Shown piece after piece: positions 54,788 to 62,806 of a DNA stretch of 64,000 bases (the stretch's first letter is position 1; each line of letters opens with the position of its first letter). The DNA comes from Lactobacillus sp. CBA3605. Its GTDB lineage: Bacteria; Bacillota; Bacilli; Lactobacillales; Lactobacillaceae. The stretch spans positions 1,860,001 through 1,924,000 of the forward strand of contig NZ_CP027190.1 of the NCBI RefSeq assembly GCF_002970915.1, given 5' to 3'. The position numbers and the translations under genes are program-made. A model generated the notes under the pieces. The model saw only the letters and a program-made list of their open reading frames with translations, ran no database searches and had not been told where the DNA came from.

Positions 54788-56623
54788 ATGTGGCGTTATT
54801 TAAAACGGTTGCTAATTGGTAAACCGTTAAAAACCATGGATGAGGGTGGGCAAGCACTCACTAAGTTCAAGGCACTGGCGCTGCTGTCCTCAGACGCGCT
54901 TTCATCAGTGGCTTATGGTACTGAGCAGATTACGACTGTCTTGATTACTTTGTCAGCGGCAGCTTTGATGTATCAATTATATGTGGCAGCTTTAGTTTTA
55001 ATTTTGTTATTTGCCATTACGATGTCTTATCGACAAATCATTAGAGCCTATCCATCTGGTGGTGGGGCTTACGTGGTTGCAAGTACGAACTGGGGCCGAC
55101 CAGCAGGGTTAGTTGCTGGGGGGTCGTTGTTGGTTGATTATATGTTGACTGTGGCAGTTTCTGTAACTTCTGGAACCGAAGCTATTACGTCGGCGGTGCC
55201 AGCGTTGGGGCACTACCAAGTTTTGATTTCGGTGTTAATTGTAATAGCTATTATGGCTTTAAATTTACGTGGAATGCGTGAATCTGCGGCGTTCTTAACT
55301 TTCCCCGTGTATTTCTTTATTATTATGATTGTTGGGATGATCATGTGGGGAATTATGAATATTGCCAGTGGTAACTTAGATTATCATGCGTCAGCGGCAA
55401 TGGGCGCACCTGTGCAGGGGATGACCTTAGTGCTGTTCTTCCGTGCTTTTTCATCGGGGTCATCATCGTTAACTGGGGTGGAAGCCATTAGTAATGCGGT
55501 GCCTAATTTTAAACGACCAAAGCGGCGTAATGCTGCCAATACGTTAGCGATTATGGCAATTATTTTGGCAGTTTTCTTTGGTGGGATTACTTACTTGAGT
55601 TATTTCTTAGGCATTAAACCACAGGCTGGTAATACGGTCTTATCACAAATTGGGGCTGCAGTATTTGGACATGGTTTGTTTTACTACTTGTTACAATTAG
55701 CAACGGCGTTAATTTTAGCAGTTGCTGCCAATACAGGTTTTTCAGCCTTTCCAGTGCTAGCTTACAATTTAGCTAAAGATAAGTTTTTGCCGCATGCCTA
55801 TATGGACCGTGGTGATCGGTTAGGGTATTCCAATGGGATTATCTCCCTAGCGGTTGGCGCGATTGCGTTGATTTTTATTTTCCATGGGAAAACGACCTTG
55901 CTGATTCCGCTATATGCAGTCGGAGTCTTTGTGCCGTTTACCTTATCGCAATCTGGTATGATTATCCATTGGTTACGTGAACGAGGCCAATGGTGGTGGA
56001 TGAAGGCGGCCGTTAACTTGTTAGGCGCCTTAATTTCTTTAGTATTAGTTGTTTTCTTATTTGCCTTACATTTTGGCAACGTCTGGCCTTACTTAATTGT
56101 GATGCCACTCTTACTGTATATGTTCTATCGGATTCATGTGCATTATAATCGCGTTGCTGCCCAGTTACGGGTGATTGCTAAAGAAAAAGCGGAGTTATAT
56201 GATTATGATGGTGCGACAGTCATCGTCTTGGTTTCGAATGTGACACGAGTGACGGCTGCAGCGGTTAATTATGCCCGGTCGATTGGTGATTATGTGATTG
56301 CCATGCATGTGTCGTTTGATGAAAATCCTGAAAAAGAGCATAAGACAGCGGCTGAGTTTAAGTCGACTTTCCCAGATGTTCGATTTGTGGATATTCATTC
56401 ATCTTATCGGTCCATCGCAACGCCTACCTTACGTTTTTGCGATGTGATTGCGAAGCGGGCGGCGGAACGTAATTTTTCAACCACGGTTTTGGTGCCACAA
56501 TTTGTGCCGAAAAAGCCTTGGCAGAATATTTTGCATAACCAAACGAGTTTACGATTGCGAGCAGTTTTGAACTCGCGTGAAAATATTATTGTTTCAACGT
56601 ATAATTATCACTTAAAAGAGTAA
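54788..56623 (+). CDS. kimA: APC superfamily potassium importer, KimA-like
   Basis: 611 residues: about 12 membrane helices (roughly 30-450) and a soluble C-terminal domain of about 150 residues. The N-terminal stretch LIGKPLKT...LTKFKALALLSSDALSSVAYGTEQI, followed by SYRQIIRAYPSGGGAY and GGSLLVDYMLTVAVS, closely matches Bacillus KimA (YdaO), a high-affinity K+/H+ symporter inhibited by c-di-AMP. The call rests on remembered family sequence; a general amino-acid permease is the alternative. The ATG at 54788 follows AAAGGAG. Monocistronic. Confidence 0.83.
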   Translation: MWRYLKRLLIGKPLKTMDEGGQALTKFKALALLSSDALSSVAYGTEQITTVLITLSAAALMYQLYVAALVLILLFAITMSYRQIIRAYPSGGGAYVVASTNWGRPAGLVAGGSLLVDYMLTVAVSVTSGTEAITSAVPALGHYQVLISVLIVIAIMALNLRGMRESAAFLTFPVYFFIIMIVGMIMWGIMNIASGNLDYHASAAMGAPVQGMTLVLFFRAFSSGSSSLTGVEAISNAVPNFKRPKRRNAANTLAIMAIILAVFFGGITYLSYFLGIKPQAGNTVLSQIGAAVFGHGLFYYLLQLATALILAVAANTGFSAFPVLAYNLAKDKFLPHAYMDRGDRLGYSNGIISLAVGAIALIFIFHGKTTLLIPLYAVGVFVPFTLSQSGMIIHWLRERGQWWWMKAAVNLLGALISLVLVVFLFALHFGNVWPYLIVMPLLLYMFYRIHVHYNRVAAQLRVIAKEKAELYDYDGATVIVLVSNVTRVTAAAVNYARSIGDYVIAMHVSFDENPEKEHKTAAEFKSTFPDVRFVDIHSSYRSIATPTLRFCDVIAKRAAERNFSTTVLVPQFVPKKPWQNILHNQTSLRLRAVLNSRENIIVSTYNYHLKE

Positions 56624-56630
56624 TTAGCTA

Positions 56631-56671
56631 ACGACGCGGTGATGGCTTGGCCATTTACCGCGTCGTTTTTG
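56631..56671 (+). terminator. Terminator of kimA
   Basis: ACGACGCGGT (56631-56640) pairs with ACCGCGTCGT (56657-56666), then TTTTT. Confidence 0.92.
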
Positions 56672-56755
56672 GCTAAATTGTGAATGAAATGTGTTGCCTT
56701 TCCTAAGTTTCATTGAATCAAGTTGTCAAGGCCGACAGAGATTTGTATAATTATC

Positions 56756-56761
56756 AATAAG
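56756..56761 (+). promoter_or_regulatory. -10 element of tagO
   Basis: A perfect TATAAT at 56756-56761, about 25 nt before the gene; the -35 region (CGACAG) is weak. Confidence 0.5.
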
Positions 56762-56785
56762 TAATGAGAGAGGGGTTGCGCGCAA

Positions 56786-57883
56786 ATGATTAAATTTGAA
56801 ATCTTAGTCTGTTTAATGGCGACAATGATGATCTCGGCCATCTTAACGCCGTTTGTGCGAAAACTTGCGTTTAAAATTGGGGCAGTCGATAAACCGAACA
56901 GTCGCCGAGTCAATAAAATTTCAATGCCAACTATGGGTGGACTTGCCATTTTTATCGCCTATACCATTGGGACCACCATGCTCTATTTGATGCACCAATT
57001 TCCAAGTCGCTTGTTTTTTGCATTATTGGGTGGCGAAGTGATTATTTTAGCAACTGGGATTATTGATGATATTTTTGAATTAAAACCGCGTCAAAAGATG
57101 TTAGGAATTACGCTAGCGGCCTTAGAGGTTTACTTCATTGGTGGCATTAAGATGACAACGTTTACGTTCCCGTTTATTGGTTTAATTCACTTTCATTGGA
57201 TGAGTTTGCCAATTACGCTACTGTGGATTTTAGCCATTACGAATGCCATCAATTTAATTGATGGCTTGGATGGGTTAGCCACCGGGGTTTCAATTATTGC
57301 TCTGAGTACTACTGGGGTGATTGGCTTCTTCTTCTTAAACGCTAATACGTTTGTGTCCCTATTGATTTTTACATTAGTAGCGGCAATGCTGGGTTTTTTA
57401 CCCTATAATTTTTTTCCGGCCCGTATTTATTTAGGAGATACTGGGTCGTTGTTTATTGGATTTATGACGGCCGTATTTTCGCTATTTGGTCTAAAGAATG
57501 TCACTTTAATTTCAGTGGGGATTCCAGTAATGATTTTAGGGGTCCCGATTACGGATACGGTTTATGCGATGATTCGCCGGATTTTAAACAAAAAGCCAAT
57601 CTCGCAGGCGGATAAGCACCATCTTCACCATCGGTTAATGCAATTAGGCTTAACCCATCGGCAAACCGTCATGGTGATTTATGGGATTGCCCTGATTTTT
57701 TCGTTTATTTCGTTGCTTTACCCAATCTCATCAATTGGCGGATCGATTTTATTAACGATTGGGTTATTGCTAGGACTAGAACTGTTTGTTGAAGCCATTG
57801 GTCTGGCTGGGGATCATCGACAACCCTTGCTTAATTGGATTAAGCGAACAGTGGCACGCTTTACGTCTAAGAGTAATCATTAA
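56786..57883 (+). CDS. tagO: Undecaprenyl-phosphate GlcNAc-1-phosphate transferase
   Basis: 365-residue membrane protein with about 11 helices. It makes undecaprenyl-PP-GlcNAc, the first step of wall teichoic acid. Signature loops: DKPNSRRVNKISMPTMGG, IIDDIFELKPRQKM, NLIDGLDGLATG (catalytic Asp), and GDTGSLFIGF; the cytosolic HHLHHRLMQLGLTHRQ is the His-rich substrate loop. An equivalent role for other surface polymers (WecA) is possible. Confidence 0.93.
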   Translation: MIKFEILVCLMATMMISAILTPFVRKLAFKIGAVDKPNSRRVNKISMPTMGGLAIFIAYTIGTTMLYLMHQFPSRLFFALLGGEVIILATGIIDDIFELKPRQKMLGITLAALEVYFIGGIKMTTFTFPFIGLIHFHWMSLPITLLWILAITNAINLIDGLDGLATGVSIIALSTTGVIGFFFLNANTFVSLLIFTLVAAMLGFLPYNFFPARIYLGDTGSLFIGFMTAVFSLFGLKNVTLISVGIPVMILGVPITDTVYAMIRRILNKKPISQADKHHLHHRLMQLGLTHRQTVMVIYGIALIFSFISLLYPISSIGGSILLTIGLLLGLELFVEAIGLAGDHRQPLLNWIKRTVARFTSKSNH

Positions 57884-57901
57884 TTAAAGGCTTGATTTTT
57901 T

Positions 57902-57947
57902 ACAGATTGGTTGACCAGTAATGGTGAGCCAATCTGTTTATTTTTTT
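57902..57947 (+). terminator. Terminator of tagO
   Basis: ACAGATTGG (57902-57910) pairs with CCAATCTGT (57929-57937), followed by TTATTTTTTT. Confidence 0.88.
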
Positions 57948-57975
57948 AGCAGCAGCTAAGTTTACTTAAATAGCC

Positions 57976-58040
57976 TTTACGAAAACAATACAAGGGATTT
58001 ACATAATCGTTATTCTGAATTTACAAAGGAACGGTAGTAT
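57976..58040 (+). promoter_or_regulatory. pstS promoter with 11-bp-phased PhoP-like boxes
   Basis: TTTACG (57976), AATACA (57987), TTTACA (57998), GTTATT (58009) and TTTACA (58020) follow each other with 5-bp spacers, a strict 11-bp period. Nine bases after the last comes the -10 TAGTAT (58035-58040). There is no -35 consensus. The arrangement equals the phn promoter and fits activation by PhoP at low phosphate. Confidence 0.75.
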
Positions 58041-58196
58041 TGAAACTGTTCCAATAGCAATCAATGAACTGTTCAAATCAAACGGTGATCATGCTCGTAT
58101 CACATTTAGCACTTCCTACCCAGACTTGCTATTTTGATTTAGCCGCATTGATTGCTTTAATTATGACAGTCAAAATTAAAAAGGGGAGTTTCGATT
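58041..58196 (+). other. Long leader of pstS
   Basis: About 150 nt separate the predicted start of transcription from the pstS ATG. An open frame without a start codon runs from 57970 to a TGA at 58135-58137; its codons from 58039 on read like ordinary coding sequence (I-E-T-V-P-I-A-I-N-E-L-F), so it may be a gene remnant. An ATG-started frame at 58064 overlaps pstS and looks spurious. AAAAGGGGAG before 58197 is the pstS ribosome binding site. Confidence 0.4.
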
Positions 58197-59096
58197 ATGA
58201 AAAAAGCAGTGACATTAGGGGCGCTAGCCGTAACAATGACCATCTTATTAGCTGGTTGTGGGAGTAGTTCGGCAACTAGTACTAAGGCTACCAGTAGTAG
58301 CAGTAAGGCTAAGACTACTAAGATTGTGGCGACTGGTTCAACCGCGTTGCAACCATTAGTTGAACAGGCTGGACAAACGTTCCAGAATGCTCATTCTAAT
58401 GTGACGATTAATGTGCAGGGCGGTGGCTCTGGGGCTGGTTTGAGTCAAGTGGCCAAGGGCTCAGTCAATATCGGTAACTCTGATTTATTTGCACAAGAAC
58501 AAAAAGGATTAGATGCTAAAGGTCTAGTTGATCATAAAGTTGCTGTTGTTGGGATGGCACCAGTTGTCAATAAAGATGCGGGTGTGACTAATGTTTCGAA
58601 GGCGCAACTTGTTCAAATTTTCCAGGGTAAAGTAACCAATTGGAAAGATGTCGGTGGTAAAGACGAAAAAATTACCGTGGTTAACCGAGCCCAAGGTAGT
58701 GGCACGCGTGCAACTTTCGAAAAATGGGGACTAGATAACGCTAAAGTTGCGACTAGCCAAGAACAAGATTCGAATGGGACCGTACAAAAAATTGTTTCGA
58801 CCACGCCGGGGGCAATTAGTTATTTAGCCTTTTCATATGTTAAGACGGATGTTGAAGCACTATCAATTGATAACGTTAAACCAACTGAAGCGAATGTTGC
58901 CAATAATAAGTGGAAGATTTGGGCGTATGAACATATGTATACTAAGGGACAACCAACTGGTGAATTGAAGACCTTCTTGACCTATATGACTTCAAAGGAT
59001 GTTCAAGGTAGTTTAGTTAAGAAATTAGGTTATATTCCATTGACTTCAATGAAGGTTGACCGGGGTGTTTCGGGTGAAATTAGCACTTTGAAATAA
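58197..59096 (+). CDS. pstS: Phosphate ABC transporter substrate-binding lipoprotein (PstS)
   Basis: 299 residues. The signal peptide ends in LAGC, followed by a Ser/Thr/Lys linker of about 30 residues. The phosphate-binding fold shows ATGSTALQPLVEQAG, GGGSGAGLSQVAKGSVNIGNSD in order, RAQGSGTRATFEKW and TPGAISYLAFSYV, where Ser, Arg and Thr contact phosphate. No pstC, pstA or pstB genes follow, so it is an orphan that must feed a transporter encoded elsewhere. Controlled by the PhoP-like boxes upstream. Confidence 0.92.
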   Translation: MKKAVTLGALAVTMTILLAGCGSSSATSTKATSSSSKAKTTKIVATGSTALQPLVEQAGQTFQNAHSNVTINVQGGGSGAGLSQVAKGSVNIGNSDLFAQEQKGLDAKGLVDHKVAVVGMAPVVNKDAGVTNVSKAQLVQIFQGKVTNWKDVGGKDEKITVVNRAQGSGTRATFEKWGLDNAKVATSQEQDSNGTVQKIVSTTPGAISYLAFSYVKTDVEALSIDNVKPTEANVANNKWKIWAYEHMYTKGQPTGELKTFLTYMTSKDVQGSLVKKLGYIPLTSMKVDRGVSGEISTLK

Positions 59097-59121
59097 CCGT
59101 TGTGTAGGGTTTAAGTAAACT

Positions 59122-59162
59122 AAAAAGGCTGTGAAACCAAATTGGTTTTACAGCCTTTTTGT
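59122..59162. terminator. Bidirectional terminator between pstS and YigZ
   Basis: AAAAAGGCTGTGAAACCA (59122-59139) pairs with 59143-59160 with one mismatch; A- and T-rich flanks serve both genes. Confidence 0.9.
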
Positions 59163-59214
59163 ATGCCGAGAGAATAAAAGGTTGATAGCTAAAATGTGGA
59201 AAATACTGGTGGTC

Positions 59215-59856
59215 TTAGGTCATTTTAACCGGAACTTCGTTAAATTGTTCACCTTGATTCGTAAAGGTGGCTTGGCCACTTAATAAGTTAGTGAGGTCAG
59301 TTTGAGTTGCCATTAATTGATTGCTGTCAACGGCAATCGTTAAGCTGATACCAACGCCATAATCAGTTGTGAGCGTGACGAGCTTTTGTTGACTGAGATA
59401 ATGATTAAGACGATCTAGTTGATGGTAGCCAATCTTAATGGCTAACCTAGTTTGCAAGATTCGTTGCACTTTGCCAACCTGTTGGATAGCCTGTGCAGGA
59501 GTACCATTATAGGCCCGAATTAAGCCGCCAGCTCCTAATTTAATGCCACCAAAGTAACGGGTGACGATGGCTAAAACATCGTGGACTTGATTCAACTTTA
59601 AGGCTTCTAAAATTGGTACGCCAGCTGTGCCAACCGGTTCGCCATCATCGCTCATCCGTTGAATATGATCATCGGCGCCGAGCAGATAGGCAAAGCAATG
59701 ATGATTGGCTTTCGGGTTTTCAGCGCGAACAGCGGCTAGTTTAGCTTGAACCATGGTTTCATCAGTTAGCCGGTAAAGATGAACAATGAAACGTGATTTT
59801 TTAATCGTTTGTTCAAAAACAAAATCATGAGCAATGGTGTAGTACGGAATGCTCAA
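59215..59856 (-). CDS. YigZ/IMPACT family protein
   Basis: 213 residues. The IMPACT N-terminal domain has KKSRFIVHLYRL, ANHHCFAYLLG, SDDGEPVGTAGVPIL and VTRYFGGIKLGAGGLIRAY, all diagnostic. The C-terminal domain is a ferredoxin-like fold resembling elongation-factor domain V. A role in translation control or proline peptide handling has been suggested for relatives; the bacterial function is not settled. A TTG start with AAAGGAG upstream. Divergent from comFA, as often in Firmicutes. Confidence 0.93.
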   Translation of the reverse strand: MSIPYYTIAHDFVFEQTIKKSRFIVHLYRLTDETMVQAKLAAVRAENPKANHHCFAYLLGADDHIQRMSDDGEPVGTAGVPILEALKLNQVHDVLAIVTRYFGGIKLGAGGLIRAYNGTPAQAIQQVGKVQRILQTRLAIKIGYHQLDRLNHYLSQQKLVTLTTDYGVGISLTIAVDSNQLMATQTDLTNLLSGQATFTNQGEQFNEVPVKMT

Positions 59857-59923
59857 AATAAATCAGCTCCTTTAAAGTAAGTTAATTGTGAATGCGTAAT
59901 TGACTAGTGAGGGGGATGAATTA

Positions 59924-61276
59924 ATGCAAGTGAATGAGTTATATGGTCGCCAGCTTAATCTAACAGTCGCTCAGGCTAGCGACTTACCAGTTAATACGCA
60001 ACGTTTTGCGAGTATGCAAGTGACCACTAGTTTAGTGCAATGTCAACGTTGTCATAGTCGGTTAAAGCGTGCATGGGCACAATTACCCAATCAACAGTAT
60101 TACTGCTATCAGTGTTTGAATCTGGGCCGGATTAGCACCCTAACTTCACTGTATCATATTCCGGAACCTAATGACTTTCCTAAGCGGCCTAAATTAACTT
60201 GGACTGGTACGTTAACCCCACAACAAACCGCTTGTGCAGCAACTATTCAGGATAAGTTTGCGACACATCAACACCACTTACTTTGGGCAGTTACGGGCGC
60301 CGGCAAGACCGAGATGTTGTTTCCGGGGTTAGCTTGGGCATTGGCACAAGGCTTGCGAGTTGCAGTGGCTTCACCACGGGTTGATGTTTGCTTAGAACTA
60401 TACCCGCGGTTACAGGCAGCTTTTGCTGGCTTGGATATTGCCTTACTACATGGGCGACAAACCGAGCCTTATCGTTATTGTCAACTGACCGTTTGTACTA
60501 CACATCAATTGTTGCGATTTCGAGCGGCTTTCGATGTGTTAATTATTGATGAAGTAGATGCGTTTCCATTTGCTGCTAATCCACGTTTGACTTATGCCGT
60601 GACGCAAGCCTTAAAAACAACGGGGGCATTATTATATTTGACAGCCACGCCTAGTCGAGCGTTGCTGTGCCAAGTACGACAGCATCAGTTAAGTATCAGC
60701 TATTTGCCATTACGATTTCATCAGCATTTATTACCGGTCATTAAGGTAACCCTACGGCCCAATTGGTGGCGTCAAATTAAACACGGCCAGTTACCAACCT
60801 TGTTACGACACTGGTTACAGGAATATGCGCATACGCAGCGTCGATTTTTATTGTTTGTGCCCCGAGTCAGTCAACTGACATTGGTTCAGGCGGCCGTGCA
60901 ACAAAATATTCCGGAATTAACCGGTTTAACAGTGCATTCAACTGATCCTGACCGGTTGGCGAAAGTTCAGAAGATGCGTTCGGCGACAGTACAATATTTA
61001 ATTACGACGACGATTTTAGAACGTGGCGTGACGTTTCCTGGTATTGATGTGATTGTGTTAGGTGCTGATGATACCATTTTTTCAACGGCAGCGTTAGTTC
61101 AGATTGCAGGGCGCGTAGGTCGTTCAAAAGAGCGGCCCACTGGCTTAGTGCGTTTTATTTGTAGCAGTTACGCACGGCCAGTCAAACAAGCCCAACGCCA
61201 AATTAAGCAAGTTAATCGGAAAGGTCGGCGCTTACTAAATGAACTGTCTACTGTGTCAACGACCGTTACAACCTGA
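59924..61276 (+). CDS. comFA: Late competence DNA helicase ComFA
   Basis: 450-residue DEAD-box type ATPase that pulls single-stranded DNA across the membrane. The N-terminal zinc finger is CQRCHSRL...YYCYQC, Walker A is WAVTGAGKTEM, Walker B is IIDEVDAFPF, and the C-terminal helicase motifs are TTTILERGVTFPG and QIAGRVGRS. The frame is intact. The ATG at 59924 follows GAGGGGG. It overlaps comFC by 38 bases. Likely a SigH target, although I could not recognise a SigH promoter. Confidence 0.95.
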   Translation: MQVNELYGRQLNLTVAQASDLPVNTQRFASMQVTTSLVQCQRCHSRLKRAWAQLPNQQYYCYQCLNLGRISTLTSLYHIPEPNDFPKRPKLTWTGTLTPQQTACAATIQDKFATHQHHLLWAVTGAGKTEMLFPGLAWALAQGLRVAVASPRVDVCLELYPRLQAAFAGLDIALLHGRQTEPYRYCQLTVCTTHQLLRFRAAFDVLIIDEVDAFPFAANPRLTYAVTQALKTTGALLYLTATPSRALLCQVRQHQLSISYLPLRFHQHLLPVIKVTLRPNWWRQIKHGQLPTLLRHWLQEYAHTQRRFLLFVPRVSQLTLVQAAVQQNIPELTGLTVHSTDPDRLAKVQKMRSATVQYLITTTILERGVTFPGIDVIVLGADDTIFSTAALVQIAGRVGRSKERPTGLVRFICSSYARPVKQAQRQIKQVNRKGRRLLNELSTVSTTVTT

Positions 61277-61913
61277 CTTAACCTTGTCATGGCTGTTAAG
61301 TTGGCGGCCACTAGTCCAACCAGTTGTTTGTGTGGCATGCTGGCAACAATTTCGGCCGATTGCCGCAACTAGTGCGTGTATCAGCTGTGGCCGCGCCCAG
61401 ACAACGCGGACGCAATGTCGTGACTGTCAGCACTGGAATCAACCTGAATTTTACAATCAAGCGTTATTTGAATATAATTCTGCAATGCAAGCGTACTTTA
61501 AGCAATATAAATTTAAAGGTGATTTTCGATTACGGCAAGTTTTTGCAGCGGTGTTACAGGCTCGGCTAGTTCAGTTGCAACCAACGCTTATGGTAACGAT
61601 TCCGGTGACACCGGCGACGATGCTAACACGCGGCTTTAATCAAGTGACCGGCTGGCTAGCTAATGGGGAAAATCAGAGCTGGTTACAGACGGCAGCGATT
61701 GTGAAAACGATTGCGCAATCGGCAAAAAAACGAGAGGACCGCTTAGCAACCCCACAACCGTTTGCCTTAAGTCCGACGACACCTAAGCTTCAGGATCAGA
61801 CTATCGTAATTGTTGATGATGTGTATACGACTGGGCGAACTATTCGGCATGCAGCTGATTTATTGTTGGAAAACGGCGCAAAAAGGGTAATTGGGTTAAC
61901 TTTATCACGATAA
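61239..61913 (+). CDS. comFC: ComFC, phosphoribosyltransferase-like competence protein
   Basis: 224 residues. Zinc-binding CxxC pairs (CLLC, CVAC, CISC, CRDC) fill the first 70 residues, then a type I phosphoribosyltransferase fold with the PRPP motif VIVDDVYTTGRTI. It works with ComFA in DNA uptake. Intact, so the comF unit should be functional. The start lies within comFA, pointing to coupled translation. Confidence 0.94.
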   Translation: MNCLLCQRPLQPDLTLSWLLSWRPLVQPVVCVACWQQFRPIAATSACISCGRAQTTRTQCRDCQHWNQPEFYNQALFEYNSAMQAYFKQYKFKGDFRLRQVFAAVLQARLVQLQPTLMVTIPVTPATMLTRGFNQVTGWLANGENQSWLQTAAIVKTIAQSAKKREDRLATPQPFALSPTTPKLQDQTIVIVDDVYTTGRTIRHAADLLLENGAKRVIGLTLSR

Positions 61914-61936
61914 TTATAATGAAAGGCGCATTTAGA

Positions 61937-61965
61937 TTGTTTATTATAGCGCTTTCTATTATAAT
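61937..61965 (+). promoter_or_regulatory. Promoter of hpf
   Basis: -35 TTGTTT (61937-61942), 17 bp, -10 TATAAT (61960-61965). A dyad GAAAGGCGC/GCGCTTTC (61921-61955) overlaps the -35 and the spacer; it may be a comFC hairpin or an operator. Confidence 0.72.
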
Positions 61966-62045
61966 AAAAACAAGCAAAGTAATAGAAGAGTGGTCCTTTG
62001 ATTACTTTGGGTACACAGTAATGTGTGTGAAGGGAGAGAAGATCT

Positions 62046-62612
62046 ATGCTTAATTTTAATATTCGCGGTGAAAATATCGAAGTGACACAAGCTATTCGTG
62101 ACTATGTTCAAAAACGGGTGGGTAAATTACAAAGATTCTTTGACAATAACGTTGATTCAATTGCCCACGTGAATTTAAAAGTTCATCCGGACAAAACTGC
62201 TAAAGTTGAAGTAACTATTCCACTTCCCTATTTAGTTCTCCGAGCAGAAGAAACTTCTCCTGATATGTATGCGAGCGTTGATTTGGTAACCGATAAGTTG
62301 GAACGTCAAATCCGTAAGTATAAGACCAAAATCAACCGGAAGTCCCGTGAAAAGGGCTTCAAAGCGATTGATTTTGCAGCGACTGATGAAACCGTTGCAG
62401 CTGCTAATAATGATCAGGACGATAAGTTGGATGTTGTGCGTACGAAACGGGTTTCTTTGAAGCCAATGGATAATGAAGAAGCCATTTTACAAATGGACAT
62501 GTTAGGTCATGATTTCTTTATCTACGAGGACGCAGAAACCGACGGCATTAACATCGTTTATCGGCGTAATGACGGTCGCTACGGCTTGATTGAAACCGGC
62601 GATGATCAATAA
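62046..62612 (+). CDS. hpf: Ribosome hibernation promoting factor, long form
   Basis: 188 residues. The N-terminal S30AE domain (about 1-100) starts LNFNIRGENIEVTQAIRDYVQKRV and binds the decoding site; after a flexible acidic linker the C-terminal domain (about 130-188, with VRTKRVSLKPMDNEEAILQMDMLGHDFF in order) dimerises ribosomes into 100S particles. Long HPF is the Firmicutes type. Position between comFC and secA is conserved. Confidence 0.96.
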   Translation: MLNFNIRGENIEVTQAIRDYVQKRVGKLQRFFDNNVDSIAHVNLKVHPDKTAKVEVTIPLPYLVLRAEETSPDMYASVDLVTDKLERQIRKYKTKINRKSREKGFKAIDFAATDETVAAANNDQDDKLDVVRTKRVSLKPMDNEEAILQMDMLGHDFFIYEDAETDGINIVYRRNDGRYGLIETGDDQ

Positions 62613-62628
62613 TATCAAGATGTAAATC

Positions 62629-62658
62629 AAGAACTGGTCATTGACCAGTTCTTTTATT
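62629..62658 (+). terminator. Terminator of hpf
   Basis: AAGAACTGG pairs with CCAGTTCTT around the loop TCATTGA, then TTTATTTT. Confidence 0.9.
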
Positions 62659-62722
62659 TTACAAATAAAACGGTCGGTATCGGTTTCATTGAAAGCGTGT
62701 GGTTTTCATTGACCTTAAAAAA

Positions 62723-62731
62723 TGTTAAAAT
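62723..62731 (+). promoter_or_regulatory. Extended -10 promoter element of secA
   Basis: TGTTAAAAT at 62723-62731, with TTTTCA 17 bp upstream as a poor -35. Confidence 0.5.
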
Positions 62732-62806
62732 GACAGATGGTATTTTATTTTGAAAATAGACTAAAGTAACAGTAATTAAGAATTATTATTTGGAGAGGAT
62801 ACGGAA

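Noticed and set aside
58064..58267. 67-residue frame upstream of pstS
   Set aside because: It overlaps the pstS signal peptide out of frame and has no ribosome binding site or recognisable feature.
59880..59923. ComX/SigH (cin-box-like) promoter before comFA
   Set aside because: GCGTAAT at 59894-59900 is too weak a match to any competence box to be reported.
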